DNA of 64,000 nucleotides from DATATV01 sp035551355 (GTDB taxonomy: Bacteria > Actinomycetota > Actinomycetes > Mycobacteriales > Pseudonocardiaceae), in contig DASZNF010000125.1 of the NCBI GenBank assembly GCA_035551355.1, positions 41,516 through 105,515 of the forward strand, given 5' to 3'. The notes under the pieces are model-generated. The model was not told where the DNA came from. It made no database searches and saw only the letters and a program-made list of their open reading frames with translations. The stretch's first letter is position 1. Every line of letters begins with the position of its first letter. This document shows positions 16,605 through 26,372 of this stretch, piece by piece. Made by a program: the position numbers and the translations under genes.

Positions 16605-18200
16605 TCACCTCGCGTTCACCGTGTGCATCTCATGGGGGACCAGATCGTGGATGGCGTCGGCCAGTTCGTCCCGGTCGGAGAAGGGGTAGACCACCCCGGC
16701 GATCTCCTGGCCGGTCTCGTGGCCCTTGCCCGCCACGATCACCACGTCACCGGGCTCGGCCGAGGCGATCGCGCGCCGGATGGCCAGCCGCCGGCCGTCC
16801 ACCTCGACCACCTCGCCGCGTTCGGCCGCGGGCACGTCCAGCGCGCCGGCCAGCATGGCCGCGCGGATGGCCGCCGGGTCCTCGCTGCGCGGGTTGTCGT
16901 CGGTGACCACCAGCAGGGCCGACCGGCGGGCCGCGGCCTCGCCCATCAGCGGCCGCTTGCCGCGGTCCCGATCGCCGCCGCAGCCCAGCACGGTGATCAC
17001 CCGGCCGTGGCCGCCCGCGCGGTCCAGCTGGGCGCGCACCGCGTCCAGCGCCAGCGCGACCGCGGCCGGCTTGTGCGAGTAGTCGACCACCGCGGTGAAC
17101 GGCTGGCCGAGGTCGACCCGCTCCATCCGGCCCGGCACGTCCACCTCGGCCAGGCCGAGGGCGATGGCTTCCGGGCCGATACCGGCCTGGCGCAGGATCG
17201 CGGTGGCCAGCAAGGAGTTGGCCACGTTGAACACGCCGGGCAGCCGCACCGACAGCTCGATCCGCTCGCCCTCCGGGCCCAGCGCGGTGAACGCCTGGCC
17301 GCCGTCCGCGCCGACCCGCTGGTCGACCGCGGTCCAGGCGGCGTCGCCGGTGGTGGACACGGTGACCACGCCGTCCTTGATCAGCCGCCGGCCCCACTCG
17401 TTGTCCACGCACACCACCTCGGCCCGCGACCGGCCGTCGAACAGCTTGGCCTTGGCGGCGAAGTAGTCCTCCATGGTCGGGTGGTAGTCCAGGTGGTCCT
17501 GAGAGAGGTTGGTGAACGCGCCGACGGCGAACTCGATGCCGTCCACCCGGCCCATGTCCAGCGCGTGACTGGACACCTCCATGGGCACGTGCGAGACGCC
17601 CTCCTCGACCATCAGGGCCAACAGCGCCTGCAGGTCGGGGGCCTCCGGGGTGGTGAACGCGCTGGCCAGCCGGTTGCCCGCGACGCGGGTCTCCACGGTG
17701 CCGATCAGCCCGGTGACCAGCCCGGCGGCGCGCAGCCCGGCCTCAACGAAGTAGCTGGTGGTGGTCTTGCCGGAGGTGCCGGTGGTGCCCAGCACGGCCA
17801 GCTTGCGGGACGGGTTGCCGTAGATGCGGGCGGCCAGCGCACCGAGGATGCGCCGCGGACTGGGGTGCAGCACGACCGGCAGGTTGGTGCCGGCCAGCGC
17901 GGGCCGGGCCAGGCCGGTCTCGTCGGTGAGGATGGCGGCCGCACCGGCCGCGATGGCATCACCGGCGAAGTCGGCGCCGTGGGCTCGGGCACCGGGCAGC
18001 GCGGCGAACAGGTCGCCCGGACGGACGTGCTGGGCGCGCAGGGTGGCGCCCACGACGTGGGTGACCGGCGCGTCGTCGCCGACGACCAGCCGGCCGCCGA
18101 GGGAGGCGGCCAGGTCGGCCAGTTCGGCGCGGCCGACCGGTGTGATCAGGGTGGGTCGAGGAGGCACGCTGGGCGCCTTGCCCTCCGGAATGGCAGGCAC
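16605..18200 (-). CDS. murE: UDP-MurNAc-L-Ala-D-Glu--meso-DAP ligase MurE
   Basis: A ~531-residue MurE, adding the third stem residue. ATP loop TGTSGKTTTSYFVEAGL, EVSSHALDMGRV, FTNLSQDHLDYH, and VDYSHKPAAV in the C-terminal domain. The motif DDNPRSEDP (DNPR) is the meso-diaminopimelate-recognising signature, so the wall is DAP-type. The start is uncertain: GTG 18200 (used here) has no ribosome site, while GTG 18167 has AAGG about 9 bases upstream. It begins a transcription unit, since the upstream neighbour is a lipoprotein gene on the other strand. Confidence 0.95.
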   Translation of the reverse strand: MPAIPEGKAPSVPPRPTLITPVGRAELADLAASLGGRLVVGDDAPVTHVVGATLRAQHVRPGDLFAALPGARAHGADFAGDAIAAGAAAILTDETGLARPALAGTNLPVVLHPSPRRILGALAARIYGNPSRKLAVLGTTGTSGKTTTSYFVEAGLRAAGLVTGLIGTVETRVAGNRLASAFTTPEAPDLQALLALMVEEGVSHVPMEVSSHALDMGRVDGIEFAVGAFTNLSQDHLDYHPTMEDYFAAKAKLFDGRSRAEVVCVDNEWGRRLIKDGVVTVSTTGDAAWTAVDQRVGADGGQAFTALGPEGERIELSVRLPGVFNVANSLLATAILRQAGIGPEAIALGLAEVDVPGRMERVDLGQPFTAVVDYSHKPAAVALALDAVRAQLDRAGGHGRVITVLGCGGDRDRGKRPLMGEAAARRSALLVVTDDNPRSEDPAAIRAAMLAGALDVPAAERGEVVEVDGRRLAIRRAIASAEPGDVVIVAGKGHETGQEIAGVVYPFSDRDELADAIHDLVPHEMHTVNAR

Positions 18201-18491
18201 GCGGGGAAGGTTACCGGCGCACGTCACCACGCCCACACCCTGCCCGCCGGGCCGGGCCGCTGTTCACGCTTGGTAAGCGGACCGCCGGGTGATCGATCCG
18301 GTGATCCACCCGGACGGGCCCGGCCGGCCAGCGCGGCCGCTGCTCCGTTCGGCCGCACGCACCCGGGGCCGGAGCGCCGTCGCTGGTCACGGCGTTCGCC
18401 GGGCCGGGCGGGCCGCGCGAGGCAACCATTTCGGGCCACGAGCGTCATTGTTCGTGTAGGGCTTGGGATCGGGGACTCTTGGAGGAAGCCC
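18201..18491. other. Divergent intergenic region between murE and lipoprotein gene
   Basis: About 290 bases without a credible gene. It must hold promoters for murE (minus) and the lipoprotein gene (plus), because the insertion separates murE from ftsI. I could not pick out a convincing -35/-10 pair for either. Confidence 0.5.
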
Positions 18492-19205
18492 ATGTTTCAG
18501 CGTTCTCTGCTACTGGCCGGTGGCGCGCTCATCGGCATTCTGACCGTGGGATGCACCGGGCAGATTACCGGCACCGCGTCGAATTCGGGATCGACCAATT
18601 CCGCTCCGGCGACAACACAATTAGTCGGGCCGAACACCGGAACGCCGGACACGCAGGACAATGCGACGCAGAACCTGCAACCGCAGGACCAGCCGGTGCC
18701 GGTCGCGTCCGTGGCCGAGGCCGGATCGGACGCCACCGCCAATCCGCGCCCGGCACTGCTGCCCGAGTGCAAGGCGGGCGAGCTGAAGCTGACCTTCGGG
18801 CGGCTGGGCGCGGCCGCGGGCAGCACCTACACCCCGTTGCAGTTCACCAACATCAGCCGGGAAACCTGCGTCATGGACGGATTCCCCGGAGTGTCCTTTG
18901 TGGCCGGTGACGACGGGCACCAGGTCGGCGATCCGGCCAAGCGAATCGGCTCGATCGGGCCGGAGGTGACGCTGCGGCCGGGTGCGGTCGCCTCGGCTCT
19001 GCTGCAGGTGGGCGAGAGCGGAAATTACGACGCCAGCACCTGTAATGCGGTTCCGGTGCGCGGTTACCGGGTCTACGCGCCGGACGACACCGCCGCGATG
19101 TTCATTCCGTTCACCGCCGCCACCTCGGCCTGTTCCGGGGTGAACCTGCCCAGTCCGCAGTTGCTGGTGAACACCACCGTTTCCGGGCCGGGAAACCAGT
19201 ACTGA
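18492..19205 (+). CDS. Exported lipoprotein with DUF4232-like domain
   Basis: A 237-residue secreted protein with a short signal ending LTVGC; Cys21 would be lipidated. A Ser/Thr/Asn/Gln-rich spacer (22-85) tethers a globular C-terminal domain (about 92-237). This domain has the DUF4232 pattern: Cys in LPECKAGEL, LQFTNISRETCVMDGFPGVSF, the RIGSIGPEVTLRPG run and two more cysteines near the end, likely two disulfides. GGAGGAAG precedes the ATG. The domain's function is unknown; many actinomycete surface lipoproteins carry it. It is inserted, on the opposite strand, between ftsI and murE. Confidence 0.85.
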   Translation: MFQRSLLLAGGALIGILTVGCTGQITGTASNSGSTNSAPATTQLVGPNTGTPDTQDNATQNLQPQDQPVPVASVAEAGSDATANPRPALLPECKAGELKLTFGRLGAAAGSTYTPLQFTNISRETCVMDGFPGVSFVAGDDGHQVGDPAKRIGSIGPEVTLRPGAVASALLQVGESGNYDASTCNAVPVRGYRVYAPDDTAAMFIPFTAATSACSGVNLPSPQLLVNTTVSGPGNQY

Positions 19206-19268
19206 ATCAATTCGCTCCGCCATCCGGCGCAATTGATCATCCGGCGGACAACTGATCGACAACGAAGC

Positions 19269-19301
19269 CGGTGCCGCGGTTCCCGGCGAACCGCGGCACC
19301 G
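19269..19301. terminator. Bidirectional terminator between lipoprotein gene and ftsI
   Basis: A perfect 13-base inverted repeat CGGTGCCGCGGTT / AACCGCGGCACCG with a 7-nt loop, sitting between two convergent stops (19205 plus, 19320 minus). It can serve both directions. Confidence 0.85.
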
Positions 19302-19319
19302 CCGTATGCGCCGGGCCGG

Positions 19320-21221
19320 TCAGGACTGCGGTTCGACGAAGGTCATGAACGGGGCGGTCGCCGAGGTGGCCGGCAGCGCGTACTGCTGGGCCAGGTAGGC
19401 GGCGATGTCGTGGAACAGCGGCGCGGCGGTCTGCGCGCTCTCCGCGTGGTCGGCCGGGTTCTGCAGCATGATGCCCACCACGAACCGCGGATTCTCGGCC
19501 GACAGGATGCCGGCGAAGGTCACCGTGTTCATGGTGTCGGAATAGCTGTGCGTGGCCGGGTCGATCTCCTGCGCGGTCCCGGTCTTGCCGGCGATCTGGT
19601 AGCCGGGCAGCGCGGCCGACGGGCCGGTCGCGTCGTTGGGGTAGGCCGCCTTCTGGGTCACCCCGCGCATCATGTTCAGCAGCGTGTCCGCGGTCTGCTG
19701 CTTGACCACCCGCACCCCGGCCGGCTGCGGCGTGGTCACCACGCTGCCATCCGGCTTGGTCACCGACTTGATGATCCGCGGCGACACCCGCACCCCGCCG
19801 TTGGCGATGGCCTGGTACATCCCGGCCATCTGCAGCACCGTCTCGGACAGGCCCTGACCGAAGGGCAGGTTGGCGAAGGTGCTGCCCGACCAGTTCTTGA
19901 TGGCCGGCACGTACCCCGAGCTCTCCCCGGGCAGCCCCACACCGGTCCGGGCGCCAAGGCCCATCTTCATCAGCAGGTCGTAGTAGTTCTGCGGGCCGAC
20001 CCGCTGGGCCAGCTCGTCGGTGCCGATGTTGGAGGACTTGGCGAACACCCCGGCCACGGTCATCTTCCAGTCGCCGTGCGTCCAGTCGTCGTGGATGGTC
20101 CGGTCGGCCACGTGCAGCGAGGGCGGCACGTCGATCACCGTGTCCGGGGTGACCACGCCGGCGTCCAGGGCCGCGGCCATGGTGACGATCTTGTTCACCG
20201 AGCCCGGCTCGAACGGGTTGGTCACCGCCTGGTCGCCGGTGTTGGTGTTGGTCCCGGTCAGCGGCTGGTTCGGGTTGAACGTGTCGTTGTTGGCCAGCGC
20301 GTACACCTGGCCGGTGTGCACGTCCATGACCACCGCGCTGCCGCTGACCGAGCGGGTCTTGGCCACGTATTCGTCCAGCAGCTGCTGGACCTCGTACTGG
20401 GTGTCGGTGTCGATGGTCAGCTGCACGTCCTCGCCGTTGACCGCGGCCTGCACGTTGCGCTCGCTGCCCGGGATGACCACGTTGTTGTTACCCTGCTCGG
20501 TGTCCACCATCTCGGACCCGGCCTTGCCGGCCAGCTGGGCGTTCATCGCGGACTCCAGCCCGGTCAGGCCGCCCACCGCGCCGGGCACGGTGTCCTCCCG
20601 CCAGTTGGCCAGTCCGACGATGTTGGCGCCGACCGAATCCTCCGGGTACCGGCGCAGCGACCGGTCCTCGGCGCCGATCTCGGCGTACTGACCGGTGATC
20701 TGCGCGGCGACACCCGGCGTGACCTGCTGGTCCAGGTAGACGAAGCTGGCGTTGGAGCGCAGCTGATTCAACAGGGTCGGCCCGTCCACCTGGTCGCCCA
20801 GCAGCTGGGTCATCAGGTCGACGATGTCCTGGGTGCGCTGCTCGTAGCTGACCCCGGGGTGCAGTCCGGCGTCGGCGGCCCAGTCCTTGCGCATCCGGGC
20901 CGGCTGCGCGTAGAGCGCCTTGATGTCCACGCTGAACGCCAGCTGGGTGCCGTTGCGGTCGGTGATCGCGCCCCGGTTGGCCGGCAGCGGGATGGGGGTC
21001 TGCAGCTGTTGCTGGGCCTGCGCGGACAACGCGCCGGCCTGGAAGCCCTGCACGTCGATCAGCTTCAGCCCGGCCACCACCAGGGCCAGCACCAGCACGA
21101 TCCGGCCGATCACCAGCCGGGGCTTGGAGTTGGCCCCCACCACCCCGCGCTTGCGCCGCCTCGGCCGGGGCGGCGGTGTGCTGGAACGAACGCGCGGCCT
21201 GGCCGGGGTCTGGGTCGGCAT
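19320..21221 (-). CDS. ftsI: Septal class B penicillin-binding protein (FtsI/PBP3)
   Basis: A 633-residue monofunctional transpeptidase that crosslinks septal peptidoglycan with FtsW. A basic cytoplasmic head and one transmembrane helix (about 38-56) are followed by the PBP dimerisation domain (from ANRGAITDRNG). The transpeptidase domain has all three active-site motifs: SxxK in FEPGSVNKIV (near residue 340), SxN in FAKSSNIGTDEL, and KTG in IAGKTGTAQE. ATG at 21221 with GGTGAGG upstream, 2 bases after the ftsL stop. The operon ends here because of the convergent lipoprotein gene. Confidence 0.97.
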   Translation of the reverse strand: MPTQTPARPRVRSSTPPPRPRRRKRGVVGANSKPRLVIGRIVLVLALVVAGLKLIDVQGFQAGALSAQAQQQLQTPIPLPANRGAITDRNGTQLAFSVDIKALYAQPARMRKDWAADAGLHPGVSYEQRTQDIVDLMTQLLGDQVDGPTLLNQLRSNASFVYLDQQVTPGVAAQITGQYAEIGAEDRSLRRYPEDSVGANIVGLANWREDTVPGAVGGLTGLESAMNAQLAGKAGSEMVDTEQGNNNVVIPGSERNVQAAVNGEDVQLTIDTDTQYEVQQLLDEYVAKTRSVSGSAVVMDVHTGQVYALANNDTFNPNQPLTGTNTNTGDQAVTNPFEPGSVNKIVTMAAALDAGVVTPDTVIDVPPSLHVADRTIHDDWTHGDWKMTVAGVFAKSSNIGTDELAQRVGPQNYYDLLMKMGLGARTGVGLPGESSGYVPAIKNWSGSTFANLPFGQGLSETVLQMAGMYQAIANGGVRVSPRIIKSVTKPDGSVVTTPQPAGVRVVKQQTADTLLNMMRGVTQKAAYPNDATGPSAALPGYQIAGKTGTAQEIDPATHSYSDTMNTVTFAGILSAENPRFVVGIMLQNPADHAESAQTAAPLFHDIAAYLAQQYALPATSATAPFMTFVEPQS

Positions 21222-21223
21222 CC

Positions 21224-21901
21224 TCACCGCCCCGGCGTGGCCGAGCTCGCCGACCCGGTGGACGGTGGCGTGACCGCGCTCCCGGTCGGCGCCGTGACCT
21301 GCGGCGGGGCCGGCGTGGTCGGGGTCGCCGCGGCCGGCTGGCCGATCACGGTGACCGCGCCGTTGGTGCCGACCACCAGGTGCGCCGGGTCGCCCGCGGG
21401 CACCATGCCCAGCGCGCGGGCCCGGGCGGCCAGCGAGGGCGCCGAATCGGCCTGCGCCACCTGCTGCTGCAACAACTGCACCTGCTGGGACAGCGCCTGG
21501 GTCTTGGCCTTGGCCTGCTCCAGCGAGTAGGCGTCGGCGGTGGCCTGGGTGGAGAACCACAGGCTGGCCACCACGCCCACGATCAGCAGGCCCATCACCA
21601 GCACCACGAAGGTGACCCGGGAGGCCGAGCCGGGCTTGCGCTCGGGCTTCGGGCCGACCATGGTCCGCTCGGTGCGCTGGGCCCGCCGGGCGTAGGCCCG
21701 CTCGGCGGCGGCGCTGCGAGCCTTGGCCGCCTCCGTGCGCTCCGGCTGCGGCGCGGCCTTCACCGCGCCGCGAGCGGCAGCCGACCGGGTGGTGGTCTTG
21801 CGAGTGGTGGTGCCCTCGTGGTCCTTGCCGGTGCGCGGCGCGGCCTTGGTCGTCTTGGGCGCGGTTCGGGGTGGTGCGGTCCTGCGTGCCGGTGCCGTCA
21901 T
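21224..21901 (-). CDS. ftsL: FtsL-like septum protein with basic N-terminus
   Basis: A 225-residue bitopic protein in the FtsL position between rsmH and ftsI. The cytoplasmic N-terminus (1-93) is rich in Ala, Arg, Thr and Lys. A single transmembrane helix (about 95-116) is followed by a short leucine/glutamine coiled coil (about 121-152, SLEQAKAKTQALSQQVQLL), then ARALGMVPAGDPAHLV, the usual FtsL-type end, and a Pro/Thr tail. FtsL proteins form the FtsQLB divisome complex. Sequence conservation is low, so identity rests on topology and synteny. Start ATG overlaps the rsmH stop by one base (TAATG). Confidence 0.88.
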   Translation of the reverse strand: MTAPARRTAPPRTAPKTTKAAPRTGKDHEGTTTRKTTTRSAAARGAVKAAPQPERTEAAKARSAAAERAYARRAQRTERTMVGPKPERKPGSASRVTFVVLVMGLLIVGVVASLWFSTQATADAYSLEQAKAKTQALSQQVQLLQQQVAQADSAPSLAARARALGMVPAGDPAHLVVGTNGAVTVIGQPAAATPTTPAPPQVTAPTGSAVTPPSTGSASSATPGR

Positions 21902-22851
21902 TACGCCTCCCCGATCCGCTCCGCCGCGCGCAGCCGCACGGATGCGGCTCGCGGGTTCTGCGCTGTTTCCTGGTCGTTGGCCTGTTCCGCGCCCCGGGTC
22001 AGCAGCCGCAGCCGCGGCCCGTGCCCGGGCAGCTCCACCGGCAGGCCGGCCGGTGTCCGGGAGGCGGCCCACTCGGCCAGCTCCCGCTTGACGATCCGGT
22101 CCTCCAGCGACTGGTAGGACTCCACGACGATGCGCCCGCCCGGGGCCAGCGCGGCCAGCGCGGCCGGCATGGCCCGGCGCAGCACGTCCAGCTCGGCGTT
22201 GACCTCGATGCGCAGCGCCTGGAAGGTGCGCTTGGCCGGGTGGCCGCCGGTGCGCCGGCTGGCCGCGGGCACCGTGTCGTAGAGCAACCGGACCAGCCGC
22301 GCGCTGGTGGTGAACGGCTCCTTGGCCCGTTCCCGGACCACGGCCCCGGCGATCTTGCCCGCGAAGCGCTCCTCGCCGTACTCGCGCAGGATCCGGGCCA
22401 GGTCGGCGGTGGCGTAGGTGTTCAGGACCTCGGCCGCGGTGATCCCGGTCTGCTGGTTCATCCGCATGTCCAGCGGGGCGTCCTGGGCGTAGGCGAAGCC
22501 GCGGTCGGCCTCGTCCAGCTGCATGGAGGACACGCCGAGGTCGAACAGGACCCCGTCCAGCGAGGGCACGCCCTGCTCGTCGAGTACCTCGGGCAGTTGG
22601 TCGTAGACGGCGTTGGCCAGGCGAACCCGGTCGCCGTGGTGGGCCAGCCGGGCGCCGGCCCGGGCCAGCGCGCTCGGGTCGCGGTCCAGGCCGATCAGGG
22701 TCAGTCCGGGATGCGCGGACAGCAACGCGTCGGCATGGCCACCGAGGCCGAGGGTGCAGTCGGCCAGCACGGCGGGACGGTCGGCGAGGGCCGGCGCGAA
22801 CAACGCCAGCACCCGGTCCAGCAGCACGGGAACGTGCTGCGGCTCCGTCAT
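21901..22851 (-). CDS. rsmH: 16S rRNA m4C1402 methyltransferase RsmH (MraW)
   Basis: A 316-residue SAM-dependent methyltransferase acting on C1402 of 16S rRNA. MTEPQHVPVLLDRVL is the standard start; the SAM loop is DCTLGLGGHADALL. LFDLGVSSMQLDEADRGF, PLDMRMNQ and QALRIEVNAEL are family motifs. ATG 22851 is chosen on homology and GAGGGGG upstream; GTG 22866 is also possible with GGTGGAG before it. First of the mraW-ftsL-ftsI unit, 207 bases after mraZ. Confidence 0.97.
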   Translation of the reverse strand: MTEPQHVPVLLDRVLALFAPALADRPAVLADCTLGLGGHADALLSAHPGLTLIGLDRDPSALARAGARLAHHGDRVRLANAVYDQLPEVLDEQGVPSLDGVLFDLGVSSMQLDEADRGFAYAQDAPLDMRMNQQTGITAAEVLNTYATADLARILREYGEERFAGKIAGAVVRERAKEPFTTSARLVRLLYDTVPAASRRTGGHPAKRTFQALRIEVNAELDVLRRAMPAALAALAPGGRIVVESYQSLEDRIVKRELAEWAASRTPAGLPVELPGHGPRLRLLTRGAEQANDQETAQNPRAASVRLRAAERIGEA

Positions 22852-23058
22852 CGCCAACCCCCTCACAGCTCCACCTCGGTGCTCCCATCCGAAAACCGGA
22901 TGCCGTCAGGTCCCCGCCCGCCCGCCGCACCTGGCGCCGGGGAAGGTGCGCCAGGGGCGGTAGCCGAGCGGACAGAGGCCAAACGGCATCCGGCTACGTG
23001 CTTGTCGTCTTCGCGTTCCGGCCCGCGACTCCCATCTCCGGCCGGTTGCGCCGACGCG

Positions 23059-23490
23059 CTAGAAAACTCCCGGAAGGACCTCCTGCTGAGCTTGGGCGTA
23101 GCTGTCCTCGTGTTCGTCGAGGTAGCGCTGCCACGACTCGGAATCCCAGATCTCCAGGCGGGTGATCGCGCCGATCACCACGCATTCCTTGTTCAGCCCG
23201 GCGTAGCGGCGCAACTCCGTGGCGATGGAGATACGCCCCTGACCGTCCGGCCGCTGCTCGTCGGTGCCGGCGAACAGATAGCGCTGGTAGGCGCGGACCG
23301 CCTCGTTGGTGAACGGCGCCTCCGCGACCTTGCGAGCCATCTGCTCGAACTCCGCCCGCGGGAACACGTAGAGGCAGTGATCCTGGCCTTTGGTGACCAT
23401 CAGACCCCCTGCCAGAGCGTCCCGGAACTTCGCAGGCAGCGTGAGCCGCCCCTTGTCGTCGAGCCTGGGGGTGTGCGTGCCGAGAAACAC
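23059..23490 (-). CDS. mraZ: Transcriptional regulator MraZ
   Basis: A 143-residue MraZ with two SpoVT-AbrB-like repeats (VFLGTHTPRLDDKGRLTLPAKFRD at the front is split by the DDKGR turn; the second has PDGQGRISIATELRRYAGL). MraZ binds repeats in its own promoter and controls the dcw operon. GTG 23490 is chosen over GTG 23499 because GGAGGTGAG sits 4-5 bases upstream and the 143-residue length equals mycobacterial MraZ. First gene of the dcw cluster. Confidence 0.96.
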   Translation of the reverse strand: MFLGTHTPRLDDKGRLTLPAKFRDALAGGLMVTKGQDHCLYVFPRAEFEQMARKVAEAPFTNEAVRAYQRYLFAGTDEQRPDGQGRISIATELRRYAGLNKECVVIGAITRLEIWDSESWQRYLDEHEDSYAQAQQEVLPGVF

Positions 23491-23541
23491 CGCACTCACC
23501 TCCCCACCGGCCCTTCGGCCGGTCGCGGGACCCCGTCTGCC

Positions 23542-23581
23542 CCACTTGCCGCCACAGTACCCCACTTTTCACCACAGTCAA
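23542..23581 (-). promoter_or_regulatory. mraZ promoter overlapped by four MraZ boxes
   Basis: On the minus strand GTGG occurs at 23572-23575, 23562-23565, 23552-23555 and 23542-23545, exactly 10 bases apart, in the contexts GTGGtgaaaa, GTGGggtact, GTGGcggcaa and GTGGggcag. This matches the known MraZ operator design of direct repeats, one per helical turn. A TTGACT -35 (23576-23581) and TACTGT -10 (23554-23559) with a 16-base spacer lie within the repeats, so binding would block RNA polymerase. Confidence 0.8.
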
Positions 23582-23634
23582 CGTCAAAACCGGCGACATG
23601 CCGAGAAATTCCGTGACATTTGCGCTGGTGAGAC

Positions 23635-23675
23635 GGGGTGGGGCGAGGTGGGGGGCGGGTGGGGGCCCCACCCTC
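23635..23675 (+). other. G-quadruplex-capable run plus palindrome in mraZ-moxR intergenic region
   Basis: Five G-runs (23635-38, 23640-43, 23650-55, 23657-59, 23661-65) are separated by loops of 1, 6, 1 and 1 bases on the plus strand. The last two overlap a GGGTGGGG/CCCCACCC palindrome ending near 23673. The rest of 23582-23935 has no gene; it must hold the moxR promoter. Confidence 0.5.
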
Positions 23676-23935
23676 ACCCATCCGGGGGGGCCGGGGCAAA
23701 CCGCCACGCCGCGCGGGTACCGTCCATCCGGCGGTGTGCCCGCCGGGCAACCCGGTCGACCGGTTCCGGCCCAGCTGGAGGGCTTGACCCGGCCCACCGG
23801 GAGCGCACAGCGTGGTACACCTGATTTCGTCCGTGGGGTGAAGTGGGGCGGGGCCGGTCCAGACCAGGGCCGTGCTTTCCCGCCGCGGTTCGTGGGACGC
23901 TGTAACGGCAAGCCCACCAGGTTTCAGGAGACTTT

Positions 23936-25084
<1,149 letters not shown>

Positions 25085-25090
25085 CCGCCG

Positions 25091-26347
25091 ATGAAAGGCG
25101 CGATGTCCGGCCTGACCACGCGGGGCCGCTGCCTGCTGGCCGCCGGATTCGCCGCGGCGCTGTGCTCGGTGGTGCTCAACGAACGGGACCTGTTGCGTGT
25201 CTCCGCCTTCGTGATCGCGCTGCCGTTGCTGTCGGCCGGGCTGGCCGCGACCGCCCGGGTCGGCCTGTCCGCGAAACGGTTCCTGCTGCCCGCACGGGTG
25301 CACGCCGGCCAGAGCACGGAAGTGGTGCTGGAGATCAAGGCCACCGGCCGGGTGCCCGCGGGCGGGCTGCTGCTGGAGGACGGCGTGCCTTATCTCCTTG
25401 GCGGGCGGCCGCGGTTCGTGGTGGAGCGGCTGCGCTGGCGGGGCACCGCCCGGCTGGGCTACCGGGTGCACCCGGCGATGCGCGGCATCCACCAGCTCGG
25501 CCCACTGCGGGCCCGGGTGACCGACCCGTTCGGCCTGGCCGAGTTCGAACGGGAGCTGGCCGGGACCAGCAAGGTCGTGGTGGTGCCCAGGACCGTGCCG
25601 CTGGGCGGGCTGCCCGGCGGGTCCGGGGTTGGCTCGGGCGAGGACGGCTCCATCCTGCTGCGCTCGGGCCAGGGCGAGGACGACGCGGTGGTGCGCCAGT
25701 ACCGGCAGGGCGACGATCTGCGCCGGGTGCACTGGAAGTCCACCGCGCGCCGGGACGAACTGATGGTGCGGGTGGAGGAACGGCCCTGGCGCGGTGGCAC
25801 CACCGTGCTGCTGGACCGGCGCCTTGGCGCGCACCGCGGCCACGGGCCCGGGTCCAGCCTGGAGTGGGCGGTGTCCTTCTGCGCCAGCGTGTGCCTGCAC
25901 CTGCACCACGCCGGACAGCAGGTGCGGCTGGTCACCGAGGACGGCGGGGTGCTCACCGGCGACACCATGGAGGCCGCGCACAGCGACCACGCGGTGCTGG
26001 ACGCGTTGGCCGCGGTCACCCCGGCCCACCGCACGGACATCGCCTGGGGCATCGACCCCGGGGCCGGGCACGAGTTGCTGGGCATCTTCGGCGCGCTGAC
26101 CCCGGCCAGCGCGGCCGCGCTGGGCACCCTGCGGCCCCGGCGCACCCGCAGCCTCGCGGTGCTGCTGGAGGTCACCCGGTGGGGCGCCGAGGCGCCCGAG
26201 GGTGGCGAGGTGCCCGCGACCGAGCAGGAAGAGAGCGCCCGGGTGCTGCGCGACGCCGGATGGCGCGTGGTGGTGGCCCGGCCGCGCGACCAGATGACCG
26301 ACGTGTGGGCCGAGATCTGCCGGGTCGGCTCGGTGACCCATCGGTGA
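25091..26347 (+). CDS. DUF58 domain membrane-associated protein
   Basis: A 418-residue DUF58 protein. Two hydrophobic N-terminal segments (about 12-55) anchor it, then a beta-rich part, and the DUF58 signature YRQGDDLRRVHWKSTARR at about residues 212-229, followed by a vWA-like region (TTVLLDRRLGAHRG). DUF58 proteins are nearly always encoded next to MoxR ATPases and are thought to be their partners. Start ATG 25091; a second ATG four codons later is possible. Adjacent genes are within 6 and 25 bases, so one transcript is likely. Confidence 0.92.
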   Translation: MKGAMSGLTTRGRCLLAAGFAAALCSVVLNERDLLRVSAFVIALPLLSAGLAATARVGLSAKRFLLPARVHAGQSTEVVLEIKATGRVPAGGLLLEDGVPYLLGGRPRFVVERLRWRGTARLGYRVHPAMRGIHQLGPLRARVTDPFGLAEFERELAGTSKVVVVPRTVPLGGLPGGSGVGSGEDGSILLRSGQGEDDAVVRQYRQGDDLRRVHWKSTARRDELMVRVEERPWRGGTTVLLDRRLGAHRGHGPGSSLEWAVSFCASVCLHLHHAGQQVRLVTEDGGVLTGDTMEAAHSDHAVLDALAAVTPAHRTDIAWGIDPGAGHELLGIFGALTPASAAALGTLRPRRTRSLAVLLEVTRWGAEAPEGGEVPATEQEESARVLRDAGWRVVVARPRDQMTDVWAEICRVGSVTHR

Positions 26348-26372
26348 GCGGTGCACAGGAGCGGGAACAGCG

